Positions 41,563 through 50,820 of a stretch of DNA of 64,000 nucleotides are shown piece by piece (position 1 is the stretch's first letter; each line of letters opens with the position of its first letter). Source of the DNA: CADCVW01 sp035644935 (lineage in GTDB: Bacteria > Pseudomonadota > Alphaproteobacteria > Sphingomonadales > Sphingomonadaceae). The stretch is from the NCBI GenBank assembly GCA_035644935.1, contig DASQNO010000125.1, forward strand, positions 1-64,000. Reading direction: 5' to 3'. The notes under the pieces are model-generated. The model was not told the origin of the DNA, did no database searches, and saw only the letters and a list, made by a program, of their open reading frames with translations. A program made the translations under genes and the position numbers.

Positions 41563-43773
41563 TCAGTGCCCGGGACGCGACGCTGCTGGGGCGGGCTTCC
41601 TGAACTTCCACTGTATCGATCGGGGCGTCGCCTCCTTCCACGGGTGGTCGCCGACTCGCTGCGCCACCGTGGACACGGAGGGTCGGCGGCCGAACGTCAC
41701 CGTCAGTCCGCCCGTGCGGCGCAGCAGCGCCCGATCGATCTTCAGCCAGCGCGGCGTGCAGGCGACGGGCAGGCGGCGGTCGGCGACGACGATGTCGGCG
41801 GCGGCGCAGGCGGCGATCATCTCGGGCCAAGGAACGAGATCGTTCGATCGGGTGGCGAGGACGCGCCAGCTTCGCCCCGCCCGGGCGATGTCGGCGACGC
41901 ACAGGTCGCGGCTGCATCGCGCTTCCGGCAGATCGGCCAGCGCGGCGAGCGTGCCGTCGAACCCGGAAACTTCGCTCAACATCTCGCGGACGTAATCGCC
42001 CGCGCGGTCCCGCAGGATCGCCAAGCCGCGGTCGGCGCGGCGGATCGCCAGGTGGCGGCCGTCGCCGGTGACGATGAGATCGGGCGGCGGCGTGGCGAGC
42101 GCCCAGGCGGCGCCGGCTGCGCACGGCAGCAGGCCAAGTCGCCGCACGCGCGTCCGCCACAAAGCGATCCAGAGGCCGCCGACCACCATCAGCGCAAACG
42201 CGCCAGGCGGCATTGTCGGCAGCAGCGCCACGGCGCCCGGCGTCGCGGCGACCGTGTGCGCGATCCACAGGAGAAAGCCGAGCGCCTGGCCGGCGAGCCA
42301 CCAGGCGGGGGCGCCGAGGCCCGCGATGTCAAGCAGCAGCCCCGCCGCTTCCAGCGGCATGATGACGAACGTGGTCAGCGGGATGGCGACGATGTTGGCG
42401 AGCGCGCCCAACACGCCGGCCTGGTGGAAGTGGAACAAGGCGATCGGCGCCAGCGCGAGTTCGACCGCCACGCCGGTCACGAGAAGAGCCAGGACGATGC
42501 GCAGGCCGCGACGGACCGGCCCTTCGTCCCGGCGCGCGAAGAGCTTTCGGATGCGCGGGTGCTCATGCAGCGCGACGATCGCCGTGACGGCGGCGAAGCT
42601 TAGCTGGAAACTTGGGCCGGCGAGGCTTTCGGGTCGGATCAGCAGCACCGCCAGCGCCCCGGTCGCGATGAGGCGCAGCGTCAGTGCGTCCCGTCCCGCG
42701 GCAAGCCCCACCAGAACAAGCAGCGCGGCGACGCAGGAGCGCACGGTGGGCACCTCCGCGCCCGCGAGCAGGGTGTAGCCGACACCGGCCACCGCGCCCG
42801 CGCCGGCTGCGATGAGGACCAGCGGCCAGCGCAGCGCCAGGGCCGGACTGAGCGCCAGCAGCTTCAAGGTCAGCAGCATGGCGGCGCCGACCATTGCGGT
42901 AACGTGGAGCCCGCTGATCGACAGGAGGTGCGACAGGCCGCTGCGCCGCATGGCTTCCGCGTCTTCTTCAGGCAACGCGCCGCGATCGCCGGTGACGAAA
43001 GAGGCGGCGACCGCCCCCTCCCCGCCGTCGATGCGGGAGAGGACATGCGCGGTCAGGCGGGCGCGCATAACGCCAAGACGCGCCCAGAAGCCGTTCGGCG
43101 GCGCCCGGGCGAGGATGACCGGCGGGTCAAAGGCGCGGCCGGTGGCGCCGATGCCGCGAAACCAGGCGGTACGCGCGAAATCGTAGCCGCCCGGCACCGC
43201 CATCGGCGCGGGCGGCATCAGGCGGGCGCGCAGCTTCACCGTCATGCCGGGGGCGACGGCGATCTTTTGGTCGGGGTCGGGGACGTTGACGCGGACGCGA
43301 GGCGGGAGCTTGGCGGCCGCATCGGGGCGTACGAGCAGCCGGACGTCGCCTTGCGCGGGGAGAGGCTCCACCGCCTCGACGTGCGCGGTGAAGCTGGCGA
43401 CGACGGGGCGTTCCAGCCGGGGCGCGGCTACATCGGCGGCGCGCCACCAGACCAGCGCGCAGCCGAGAGCCGCCGCCAGCGCAAAGACCATCAGCGCCCG
43501 GCCGGTCCGGGTGCGCGGCGCCAGAGCCAAGGAGGCGCAGGCGACCGCGCCCGCCACGCACAGAAAGGCGATCCAGGCGTCGCGATCGGGGAGCACCGAC
43601 CAAGCCGCGATGCCAGTACCGAGCCCCACGGGAAGCCATAGCGGCAATTGCTCGCGCTCAGCGTCTAGCCAGTCCTCGACGGCCTGGCCCGCGCGCGCGG
43701 CGAGTGCCCGGAGCGCGGCGATTGGAAGGGGGCGAAACGCTATGCTAGGGGCAGGACGCGCATCGCTGGCCAT
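41563..43773 (-). CDS. comEC: ComEC/Rec2-family DNA-uptake membrane protein
   Basis: 736 residues with about ten membrane helices. The ComEC core reads SGLSHLLSISGLHVTAMVG (about 270-290) and the Competence domain extends to about 530. The N-terminal DUF4131-like domain is present. The C-terminal metallo-beta-lactamase-like part is reduced, with no HxHxDH, as often in alphaproteobacteria. It forms the inner-membrane channel for transforming DNA. The start codon (43773) overlaps the region upstream of divergent gltX. lexA-comEC-gltX-gltA is the conserved order, though the receptor, catalase, GFA and VOC genes lie between lexA and comEC here. Confidence 0.9.
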   Translation of the reverse strand: MASDARPAPSIAFRPLPIAALRALAARAGQAVEDWLDAEREQLPLWLPVGLGTGIAAWSVLPDRDAWIAFLCVAGAVACASLALAPRTRTGRALMVFALAAALGCALVWWRAADVAAPRLERPVVASFTAHVEAVEPLPAQGDVRLLVRPDAAAKLPPRVRVNVPDPDQKIAVAPGMTVKLRARLMPPAPMAVPGGYDFARTAWFRGIGATGRAFDPPVILARAPPNGFWARLGVMRARLTAHVLSRIDGGEGAVAASFVTGDRGALPEEDAEAMRRSGLSHLLSISGLHVTAMVGAAMLLTLKLLALSPALALRWPLVLIAAGAGAVAGVGYTLLAGAEVPTVRSCVAALLVLVGLAAGRDALTLRLIATGALAVLLIRPESLAGPSFQLSFAAVTAIVALHEHPRIRKLFARRDEGPVRRGLRIVLALLVTGVAVELALAPIALFHFHQAGVLGALANIVAIPLTTFVIMPLEAAGLLLDIAGLGAPAWWLAGQALGFLLWIAHTVAATPGAVALLPTMPPGAFALMVVGGLWIALWRTRVRRLGLLPCAAGAAWALATPPPDLIVTGDGRHLAIRRADRGLAILRDRAGDYVREMLSEVSGFDGTLAALADLPEARCSRDLCVADIARAGRSWRVLATRSNDLVPWPEMIAACAAADIVVADRRLPVACTPRWLKIDRALLRRTGGLTVTFGRRPSVSTVAQRVGDHPWKEATPRSIQWKFRKPAPAASRPGH

Positions 43774-43816
43774 GCGCGTCAACCTTGGAGAAAGCGCCCG
43801 TGAGCGCAACAGAAAC

Positions 43817-45256
43817 GTGAGCGCCGCCGCAGCTTCCCCGCGTTCCGGCGCGCCCGTGGTGACGCGCTTCGCGCCCTCCCCGACGGGTTTCCTGCACATC
43901 GGCGGCGCGCGTACCGCCCTGTTCAACCTGCTGTTCGCGCGCCATCACGGCGGCAAGTTCCTGTTGCGCATCGAAGACACGGACGCGGCGCGATCAACCC
44001 AGGAGGCGATCGAAGCCATCGTGGAGGGCATGCGCTGGATGGGCCTTGATTGGGACGACGAGGTCGTATTCCAGTCGCAGCGCATCGCGCGGCACGCGGA
44101 GGTCGCCGCCGCTATGCTGGATTCGGGTCACGCCTATCGCTGCTACGCGACGGCGGAAGAACTGGAGGCGATGCGGGCCGAGCAGCGCGCGGCCAAGCAG
44201 CCGATGCGCTACGACGGGCGCTGGCGCGACCGCACGTGCGGGCCCGAGCATGAAGGGCAGCCGTTCGTCGTTCGGTTGCGCGCGCCGCGCGAAGGCGAGA
44301 CGGTTATCGACGATGCCGTGCAGGGCCGCGTCACCGTTGCGAACGCGGAGCTGGACGACATGGTGCTGCTGCGGTCGGACGGCACGCCGACCTACATGCT
44401 GGCGGTGGTGGTGGACGACCATGACATGGGCGTGACGCACGTCATCCGGGGCGATGACCACCTCAACAATGCATTCCGCCAGCTCGGCATCGTGAAGGCG
44501 ATGGGCTGGCCGGAGCCGGTGTACGGCCACCTGCCGCTGTTGCACGGACACGACGGGGCGAAACTCTCCAAGCGGCACGGCGCGCTGGGTGTCGAAGCTT
44601 ATCGCGACGATCTCGGCATTCTGCCCGAAGCGCTGGAGAATTATCTGCTGCGGCTCGGCTGGGGGCACGGCGACGACGAGATCATCAGCCACGACGATGC
44701 CGTGCGCTGGTTCGATCTCGGCGGCGTGGGGCGGTCGCCATCGCGGTTCGACGTCAAGAAGCTGGAGCACATCAACGGGCACTATATCCGTGGGGCCGAC
44801 GACGGGCGGCTCGCGCAGCTGGTCGCGGAGCGGCTGGACGAGGTACCGCACCCGCACGATGTCCGTCTGCTAACAGTGGCCATGCCGGCGCTCAAGATGC
44901 GCGCCAAGGACCTAAATGAACTGGCGGACGGCGCGCAATTCCTGTTCGCGCCCCGCCCGCTGGCGATGGACGCCGCCGCTGCCGCGCTGCTAGAGGGCGG
45001 AGCATCCGACCTCCTCGCCCGTTTGCATGCCACGCTGTCCCGCGTGGCGGACTGGACGGCCGCCAATGTCGAGGAGGCGGTGCGGGAGGTGTCGGGGGAG
45101 GCCGGGATCAAGCTCGGCAAGGTGGCGCAGCCATTGCGGGCGGCGCTGACCGGCCGTGCGACGTCGCCGGGAATTTTTGACGTGCTTGTCCTGCTCGGCC
45201 GCGAGGAAAGCCTCGCGCGGATAGCCGACCGGGTGAGCCAGGGAGTGAATGCATGA
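43817..45256 (+). CDS. gltX: Glutamate--tRNA ligase
   Basis: 479 residues. Class I synthetase signatures are FLHIGGA (25-31, HIGH motif) and KLSKRHG (about 249-255, KMSKS motif). The discriminating RIEDTD lies near residue 50. GltX charges tRNAGlu (and may charge tRNAGln where GatCAB is used). I favour the GTG at 43817, which leaves a usual N-terminus before VVTRFAPSPTG; an in-frame ATG at 43772 overlaps the comEC start codon and would add 15 residues. The stop overlaps the citrate synthase start as ATGA. Confidence 0.95.
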   Translation: MSAAAASPRSGAPVVTRFAPSPTGFLHIGGARTALFNLLFARHHGGKFLLRIEDTDAARSTQEAIEAIVEGMRWMGLDWDDEVVFQSQRIARHAEVAAAMLDSGHAYRCYATAEELEAMRAEQRAAKQPMRYDGRWRDRTCGPEHEGQPFVVRLRAPREGETVIDDAVQGRVTVANAELDDMVLLRSDGTPTYMLAVVVDDHDMGVTHVIRGDDHLNNAFRQLGIVKAMGWPEPVYGHLPLLHGHDGAKLSKRHGALGVEAYRDDLGILPEALENYLLRLGWGHGDDEIISHDDAVRWFDLGGVGRSPSRFDVKKLEHINGHYIRGADDGRLAQLVAERLDEVPHPHDVRLLTVAMPALKMRAKDLNELADGAQFLFAPRPLAMDAAAAALLEGGASDLLARLHATLSRVADWTAANVEEAVREVSGEAGIKLGKVAQPLRAALTGRATSPGIFDVLVLLGREESLARIADRVSQGVNA

Positions 45257-46572
45257 CGGACATCAAGGCCCCGCCGGCCGGACACGATACGCACGACAAC
45301 GCGGCCCTCGACCTCGCGGGCAAGGACTTCACCTTTCCCGTGCTGGGTGGAACGGTGGGTCCGGATGTGATCGATATCCGCAAGCTGTACGGGCAGACCG
45401 GCGCGTTCACCTATGATCCCGGTTTCACGTCCACCGCGTCCTGCGAAAGCGCGATCACCTATATCGACGGCGACGAGGGCATATTGCTGCACCGTGGCTA
45501 CCCGATCGGGCAGCTCGCCGAGCACTCCAGCTTCATGGAGGTGTCGTACCTGCTGCTTAACGGCGAACTGCCCAGCAAGGCGGAACTCGACCAGTTCAGC
45601 TATACGATAACGCGTCACACTATGCTGCACGAGCAGTTGGCTACGTTCATGCGCGGCTTCCGCCGCGACGCGCATCCGATGGCGGTGATGTGCGGCGTCG
45701 TTGGCGCGCTGTCGGCGTTCTACCACGATTCGACGGACATTACCGATCCCCACCAGCGCATGATCGCCAGCCACCGGCTGATCGCCAAGATGCCGACGAT
45801 CGCGGCGATGGCGTACAAATACACGGTCGGGCAGCCGTTTATGTACCCGGACAACAGCCTGTCCTACACGGGCAACTTCCTGCGCATGACGTTCGGCGTG
45901 CCGGCGGAGCCGTACGAAGTGAACCCGATCGTCGAGCGCGCGATGGACCGGATCTTCATTCTGCACGCCGATCATGAGCAGAACGCGTCGACATCGACCG
46001 TGCGGCTGGCGGGATCGTCGGGCGCCAACCCGTTCGCGTGCATCGCGGCCGGGATTGCGTGCCTGTGGGGTCCGGCGCATGGCGGCGCCAACGAGGCGGC
46101 GCTCAACATGCTACGCGAGATCGGGACACCCGACCGCATCCCCGAGTATATCGCGCGCGCCAAGAACAAGGACGACCCGTTCCGGCTGATGGGCTTCGGC
46201 CACCGCGTGTACAAGAATTATGACCCGCGCGCGACGGTGATGCAGCAGACGGTGCGCGAAGTTCTGGGCGCCTTGGGCGTCACCGACCCACTGTTCGACG
46301 TCGCGCTGCAGCTCGAGGAAATGGCGCTGAGCGACCCGTACTTCATCGAGAAGAAGCTGTTCCCCAACGTCGATTTCTATTCGGGCGTGATCCTGTCTGC
46401 GATCGGCTTCCCGACGTCGATGTTCACGGCTTTGTTCGCCTTGGCGCGCACCGTCGGCTGGGTGGCGCAGTGGAACGAGATGATCTCCGACCCCGAACAG
46501 AAGATCGGCCGCCCGCGCCAGCTCTACACGGGCGCGGCCGAGCGGGACTACGTGCCGGTTGGGGAGCGGTAG
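45253..46572 (+). CDS. gltA: Citrate synthase
   Basis: A 439-residue type II (hexameric, NADH-sensitive type) citrate synthase. Catalytic residues are His276 (AHGGANEAAL), His317 (GFGHRVYKNYDPRA) and Asp374 (VDFYSG). It condenses acetyl-CoA with oxaloacetate. It is coupled to gltX by a 4-base ATGA overlap and followed by a paired-hairpin repeat. Confidence 0.97.
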   Translation: MTDIKAPPAGHDTHDNAALDLAGKDFTFPVLGGTVGPDVIDIRKLYGQTGAFTYDPGFTSTASCESAITYIDGDEGILLHRGYPIGQLAEHSSFMEVSYLLLNGELPSKAELDQFSYTITRHTMLHEQLATFMRGFRRDAHPMAVMCGVVGALSAFYHDSTDITDPHQRMIASHRLIAKMPTIAAMAYKYTVGQPFMYPDNSLSYTGNFLRMTFGVPAEPYEVNPIVERAMDRIFILHADHEQNASTSTVRLAGSSGANPFACIAAGIACLWGPAHGGANEAALNMLREIGTPDRIPEYIARAKNKDDPFRLMGFGHRVYKNYDPRATVMQQTVREVLGALGVTDPLFDVALQLEEMALSDPYFIEKKLFPNVDFYSGVILSAIGFPTSMFTALFALARTVGWVAQWNEMISDPEQKIGRPRQLYTGAAERDYVPVGER

Positions 46573-46576
46573 GTTT

Positions 46577-46663
46577 CGTCCTCCCGGCGTATTCCGGGAC
46601 CTAGTCGAGTTCTAGCACTGCACGTTTCACCCGCTGAGATCCCGGCATTCTCTGGAATGACGA
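46577..46663. repeat. Paired-hairpin repeat after gltA
   Basis: The first hairpin contains CCCGG-CGTAT-TCCGGG (46582-46599 region). The second is an imperfect ATCCCGGC palindrome (46639-46662). Between them, bases 46623-46648 are identical to 53271-53296. It fills the gap between convergent gltA and the kinase-like gene. Confidence 0.65.
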
Positions 46664-48025
46664 TCAGCGAGCGGGCAGCGTCAGCGTGAAGCGGGCGCCC
46701 TGCCCGGGCGCAGAATCTACCGCGATGTCGCCGCCCATCGCGCGGGCGAGGCGGCGGGCGATGTAGAGGCCAAGGCCCGTGCCGCCCGGCTCGGCCGGGT
46801 CCACTCGTTCGAACTTGTGGAAGATGCGCGCCTGGTCTTCCGGCGCGATTCCCTTGCCCTGGTCGGCGACGACGATCGCGGCGAGGTCGCCTTCCCGTTC
46901 GGTGCGTACCCACACCATGCCGCCGGGCGGCGAGTAGCGCACCGCGTTGCCGATAAGGTTGACGAGGATCTGCAACGTGCGCCGGAACTCGCCGGTGGCG
47001 CGCATGCTGTCCGTCTCTTCCGGCCGGTCGATGCGGACGTTTCCCGACGCGGCGCGTACCGAAAGAAGGCCAGCGGCACGGCGCGCGACGTCGGCAAGGT
47101 CGAGTTCCTCGCGCGCCGGGCGAAAATCGGGACGTTCGATTGCCTGCAGGTCGACGAGATCGTCGACGAGGCTGAGCAGATGCCGCCCGGCGGCGGCGAT
47201 GTCGGTTGCGTAGGCGGCATATTCGCTGCGCAAGGGACCTTCGCTCTGCGCCTGCAGGTCTTCGGCATTGGCGATGATGCGATCCAGAGGGCTGCGCAGG
47301 GCTTCGTCGAGGCGCTCGGAAAAGGCGCTTCCGTCGGGCATGTCGGGTGCCGGTGGAACTTCGGCGTCCTCGTCGATCCGAGCGGCGGTGCCGCGGAAAC
47401 CGGCGAAGCGGCCATGGCCGTCCTTCATCGGCAGGCCGGTCAGCCGGTAGCGCTCGCCGCCGCCGTCGCGCAACGCCGCCTGCTGGCCGTCGAAGCGGCG
47501 GTGCTCGGCAAGCGCGGTCAGCACGCGCAGGTCGCCGTCGGCGTCCTCGATGAAGCTGAACAGGCGCGTCAGCGGCGCGCCGATCAGCGGGCGCGTGTCG
47601 CCGCCCACCGCGCTGATCGCCGCGGGCGACAGGCCGGTCAGGCGCAGCGCGTCGTCGGTTTCCCAGTGCCAGTCCGCGCCCGGGTCGACGCGCAGCGCGC
47701 GCGCCGTGGGTTCCGCGCGCGACAGGCCGACGCGCGGGCGGCGCTGCCAGCCGGTGACGGTCAGTGCGATCTCCTTGCCGTCGGGTTCGGCGCGCACCCA
47801 AATGTCCAACTGTCCTTCGCCATCGCTCGCCACGGCGCTGCGCGACACGGTGATGCGCAGCCGCCGCGCCAGCCGGACGATGTCGGCGATCTGCGCCACC
47901 GCCACGGGCGAGCCGATGCGCCCGCCGGCGCGCGCATTCAGCCGGGCGAGGCGGTCATCAGCTGCGACCAGTGCGCCCGACGCGTCGACGCGTCCGCTGA
48001 CTGTAAGGTCCTGAGCGGCGGTCAC
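46664..48025 (-). CDS. Histidine-kinase-like protein lacking the phospho-acceptor His
   Basis: 453 soluble residues: an N-terminal region (1-110), a PAS-like domain (about 115-215, DWHWETDDALRL), a HisKA-like two-helix region (about 235-300) and an intact HATPase domain (about 310-453: N box LIGNAVRYSPPGG, G1 ADQGKGIAPED, G2 GGTGLGLYIARR). In the H-box the usual HELRTPL reads EALRSPL, so Glu241 occupies the His position. It can probably bind ATP but not phosphorylate itself conventionally. The GTG start at 48025 overlaps the stop of the DUF2336 gene, so the two are coupled. Confidence 0.8.
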   Translation of the reverse strand: MTAAQDLTVSGRVDASGALVAADDRLARLNARAGGRIGSPVAVAQIADIVRLARRLRITVSRSAVASDGEGQLDIWVRAEPDGKEIALTVTGWQRRPRVGLSRAEPTARALRVDPGADWHWETDDALRLTGLSPAAISAVGGDTRPLIGAPLTRLFSFIEDADGDLRVLTALAEHRRFDGQQAALRDGGGERYRLTGLPMKDGHGRFAGFRGTAARIDEDAEVPPAPDMPDGSAFSERLDEALRSPLDRIIANAEDLQAQSEGPLRSEYAAYATDIAAAGRHLLSLVDDLVDLQAIERPDFRPAREELDLADVARRAAGLLSVRAASGNVRIDRPEETDSMRATGEFRRTLQILVNLIGNAVRYSPPGGMVWVRTEREGDLAAIVVADQGKGIAPEDQARIFHKFERVDPAEPGGTGLGLYIARRLARAMGGDIAVDSAPGQGARFTLTLPAR

Positions 48026-49098
48026 GCGCCGAACTCCCGATCGGCCAGAGCGCGATTGAGCGCCACGATCGCATCCCGATAGGCGGTGGGCAGCGTCAGA
48101 CCCACGAGGGCCCGGGCAGCGGCTGCGTGATCGCACCCGTCGAACACATCAGCCTCCGCGATCGGATCGGCGGTCAGCGCGAGCAGGATTCCGGCGGCCG
48201 TCTCCCGGTCGAGATTGGCGGCGCGCAGCACCACAGCCAAACGCCCGTCCGCGGGGTCGACGACGACGTTCCAGCATTCCTCGTTGGGCACGCCGGCAAC
48301 GGTGGCAAGGGCGGCGGTGAACGCGCCCACCTGCCCGCGCTCGATCAGCATGCGCAGCAGAGTCCCGTCGAGACGATCCTTGGCGGCGAACAGCGCGGCA
48401 AAGCGGGCGTGACCGGGCCGCAGCCCTTCGCCTTCGTCATGCCGGGCGAGCACGGCCGCGACCGCCGGGGTCAGGATCGCGTCGGCATCGACCGGACTAA
48501 ACGCGTTGTAGGTACAGAGATAATGACGCAGCGCGGCCGCGACCTGCCAGACGAGCCAGTGCGCGACATCCGCGGGAAGATCATCCGGGTGCAACGCGGG
48601 CGCGCCGAACCGATCGACGCGGCGCGCGTCCGCCACCGCCAGCGCCACGGCGGCGGCGGCGATCTCCGGATCGGCGTCGTCCGCCAGCCGGCCGGCACCG
48701 CCCGCGTCGGGTGCCAACCTGCGCGAAAGCACGAACTCCTCGGCGCGGCGCAGGACCACCCGGATCAGCGGCGGGTGCGCGAGCCGGCGCGCGTCGTGCA
48801 GCAGCGGCAAGGCTATAGGCACCGCCGTGGACGCGAGCGAGGCGGCGAGTTCGGCGCGCGCGGCGACGTGCGGGTGCAGCCAGCGCCTGAGGTCGCGCTC
48901 GAACCCGCCCGCGGCCGTATCGATCATCGTCGACATGTAGGCGCGGACGCGGTCGGACAATCGATGTCCGGCGGGAACGAACAGGTCGGCGGCGATGGCC
49001 GCGAGGCGCTGCGCGGGCGCCCGAGGCCGCTGCAGGGCGCAGGGATCCAGCGGCGCCGGCGCTGGCGCGTCCCCACGTATCGGCCATTCCGAAGACAT
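48022..49098 (-). CDS. DUF2336 domain protein
   Basis: 358 residues, alanine- and arginine-rich and almost entirely helical. The pattern of tandem helical pairs (for example HPPLIRVVLRRAEEFVLSRRL) is that of DUF2336, an alphaproteobacterial family with HEAT-like repeats and no known activity. It has no membrane segment. It is coupled to the kinase-like gene by a GTGA overlap, which suggests a regulatory scaffold or partner; that role is inference. Confidence 0.75.
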   Translation of the reverse strand: MSSEWPIRGDAPAPAPLDPCALQRPRAPAQRLAAIAADLFVPAGHRLSDRVRAYMSTMIDTAAGGFERDLRRWLHPHVAARAELAASLASTAVPIALPLLHDARRLAHPPLIRVVLRRAEEFVLSRRLAPDAGGAGRLADDADPEIAAAAVALAVADARRVDRFGAPALHPDDLPADVAHWLVWQVAAALRHYLCTYNAFSPVDADAILTPAVAAVLARHDEGEGLRPGHARFAALFAAKDRLDGTLLRMLIERGQVGAFTAALATVAGVPNEECWNVVVDPADGRLAVVLRAANLDRETAAGILLALTADPIAEADVFDGCDHAAAARALVGLTLPTAYRDAIVALNRALADREFGA

Positions 49099-49122
49099 TG
49101 CGTGCGTGTAGCGCGAACGAAG

Positions 49123-50328
49123 TTAAATCGCCGCTAATCCTTTGCGGCCGGTGCGCCGCTGCAGCCAGAGGAACGATGCCGCGGCATAGCCGGCGACCGC
49201 GACCAACCCGAGCGTCCAGAGCCCGGCGAGCCCGAACGGCAGGGCCGCGAGAATGCAGGTCTTGCGGGTCGCGAGCCATGGCGGCGCCGGCGGGGCGCCA
49301 CGGCCGCGTTCGACGGCGGCGGCATGCAGAAAGGCGATCGCCGCGGCGGCGGTGGCGAGCGCCCCCCAGCCGGCGATGTCGCGAGCCAGGTCGACGCCGG
49401 CCGCGGCCAGCGCCGCCAGTGCCGCCCAGGACGTGTAGCGCCGCAGCTTATCGCCGCGCCCGAGCGGCCGCATGCGCAACGCCCCCAGCCGGTCGCCGAT
49501 GCCGTCCATGGGCACCGCGAGCACCAAAGCGGCCAGCGCCCAGCCGCGCGCTCCGCCCAGATAGAGAATCACCGCCCCAGCCGTCAGCGCCAGCGCCAGC
49601 ATCAGCAGCCAGCGCGGACGTACGCCCGTTCCCATCAGCCGATCGACCGCGAATTCTTCGACGATGGGGGTGAGGTAGCGCTCTACCCAGTCGGCGCGCG
49701 CGCCGCGCGCGCTGGCCAGGATATGCCGCTGCGCATCGACCAGGTCGCCGCGCGCGCGCGCGACCAGCAGCATCGGCGCGCCCGGGCCCACTGGCGCCGC
49801 GAGGTGACGTGCGCCATGCTGGACCAGCCGGCGAAGCAGCGTCGATTGCATGTCCCAGTCGCCCAGCATCGCGGCCGTGGCGGCTAGCTCCGCCCCGTCG
49901 GTCAGCGCGAGACCCGCCCAGCGCTGACCCGCGTCGAGCCGTTCGAACGCATCCAGACCGATATTGTCCGCCAGCGTCAGCACGGCGGGTCCGCCTGCGG
50001 CCGCGACCCGTTCCAGGCTAGGCGCATCGGCGAACAGCCCGTCAGCGAGCACCAGCACCGAATCGTCGGCCGCGAAATGATCCGCCGCTTCGCGCGAACT
50101 GCGCGCCAGCTGCACCGCGACGCCTTCGCCGGTCAGCCGGTCGACCGCGGCGATCAGCGAGGCGGGCATGCGTTCGACGAGCAGCACGACGGGGCTCGCC
50201 CCCGCCGCCTGCGCCAGGCGCGCCTGATATTCGACAAGCGTGCGCCCGGCCAGCGGCAAGGTTGCCGCCAGTTCGCCCGAACCCCCGCTCGCCTCCTGAT
50301 ATGCCGAAATCAGCGCTCCGAGCGCCAT
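49123..50328 (-). CDS. Nucleotidyltransferase-like / CDP-alcohol phosphatidyltransferase-like fusion, degenerate
   Basis: 401 residues. The N-terminal half (1-205) has the alternating strand/helix look of a GT-A/MobA-type nucleotidyltransferase, but without the Lys-rich GxGxRL loop. From about residue 213, DWVERYLTPIVEEFAVDRLMGTGVRP resembles the entry of CDP-alcohol phosphatidyltransferases, followed by about six membrane helices. Their signature DGxxAR...G-x3-D-x3-D is reduced to DGIGDR (275-280) with the last aspartates missing. The parallel is with inositol-phosphate cytidylyltransferase/DIPP synthase fusions; activity is doubtful. The ATG at 50328 follows AAGGGA. Confidence 0.55.
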   Translation of the reverse strand: MALGALISAYQEASGGSGELAATLPLAGRTLVEYQARLAQAAGASPVVLLVERMPASLIAAVDRLTGEGVAVQLARSSREAADHFAADDSVLVLADGLFADAPSLERVAAAGGPAVLTLADNIGLDAFERLDAGQRWAGLALTDGAELAATAAMLGDWDMQSTLLRRLVQHGARHLAAPVGPGAPMLLVARARGDLVDAQRHILASARGARADWVERYLTPIVEEFAVDRLMGTGVRPRWLLMLALALTAGAVILYLGGARGWALAALVLAVPMDGIGDRLGALRMRPLGRGDKLRRYTSWAALAALAAAGVDLARDIAGWGALATAAAAIAFLHAAAVERGRGAPPAPPWLATRKTCILAALPFGLAGLWTLGLVAVAGYAAASFLWLQRRTGRKGLAAI

Positions 50329-50441
50329 GCCATTCCCTTGAACACCCATCCGGGGGATAGGTCACCGGCGGGAATGTTGCCAGAGCTTTGGAAGGCCGAA
50401 GACGCGATCACGGAGCGGAGGAAGAACGAGCCGGCGGAGGT

Positions 50442-50741
50442 CTAGCCCGCCAGTTCCGCAATGGCCTGCGCGATCTTGCGTTGCACGACAGGGTCGCCAG
50501 GCGCGCCCGCTTCGGCTTCCAGCGCGATCTCGACGAGGCCGGACATGCCGAAGCTGGCGGCTAGGCCCTTCAGGCGTCCGGCGGCAAGCTGCCAGTTTGC
50601 GTCGCAACGCGCGCGGGCGAGCAGGTCCATATGACGGCGCGCGCTTTCCAGAAACGCAGCGCGCAGCTCGGCGATCAGCGCGCGATCCTCGCCTGCGGCC
50701 AAGGCGAGGGCGGAAGTGAGGGAGCCGGGATCGAATGCCAT
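50442..50741 (-). CDS. Hpt-like four-helix protein without the phospho-His
   Basis: 99 residues, all helical. The segment LAAGRLKGLAASFGM (52-66) aligns with the Hpt signature A-H-x-L-K-G-x-A-x-x-x-G: the Leu-Lys-Gly core and the downstream Gly are kept, but Gly55 replaces the phosphorylatable His. The domain would therefore bind a receiver or act as a decoy rather than relay phosphate. The ATG at 50741 lies 79 bases from the divergent coiled-coil gene. Confidence 0.7.
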   Translation of the reverse strand: MAFDPGSLTSALALAAGEDRALIAELRAAFLESARRHMDLLARARCDANWQLAAGRLKGLAASFGMSGLVEIALEAEAGAPGDPVVQRKIAQAIAELAG

Positions 50742-50820
50742 TCCGCTACATAGCCGCCGATGCGTTAAGACGGCCTTGCCGCGGGCTTTCGCCGGACCGC
50801 AAAGCTGGTAAACCCCGCGC

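Noticed and set aside
46577..46663. CRISPR repeat, because a 26-base block recurs
   Set aside because: Only two exact copies, 6.6 kb apart, no regular spacers and no cas genes. They belong to the paired-hairpin repeats.
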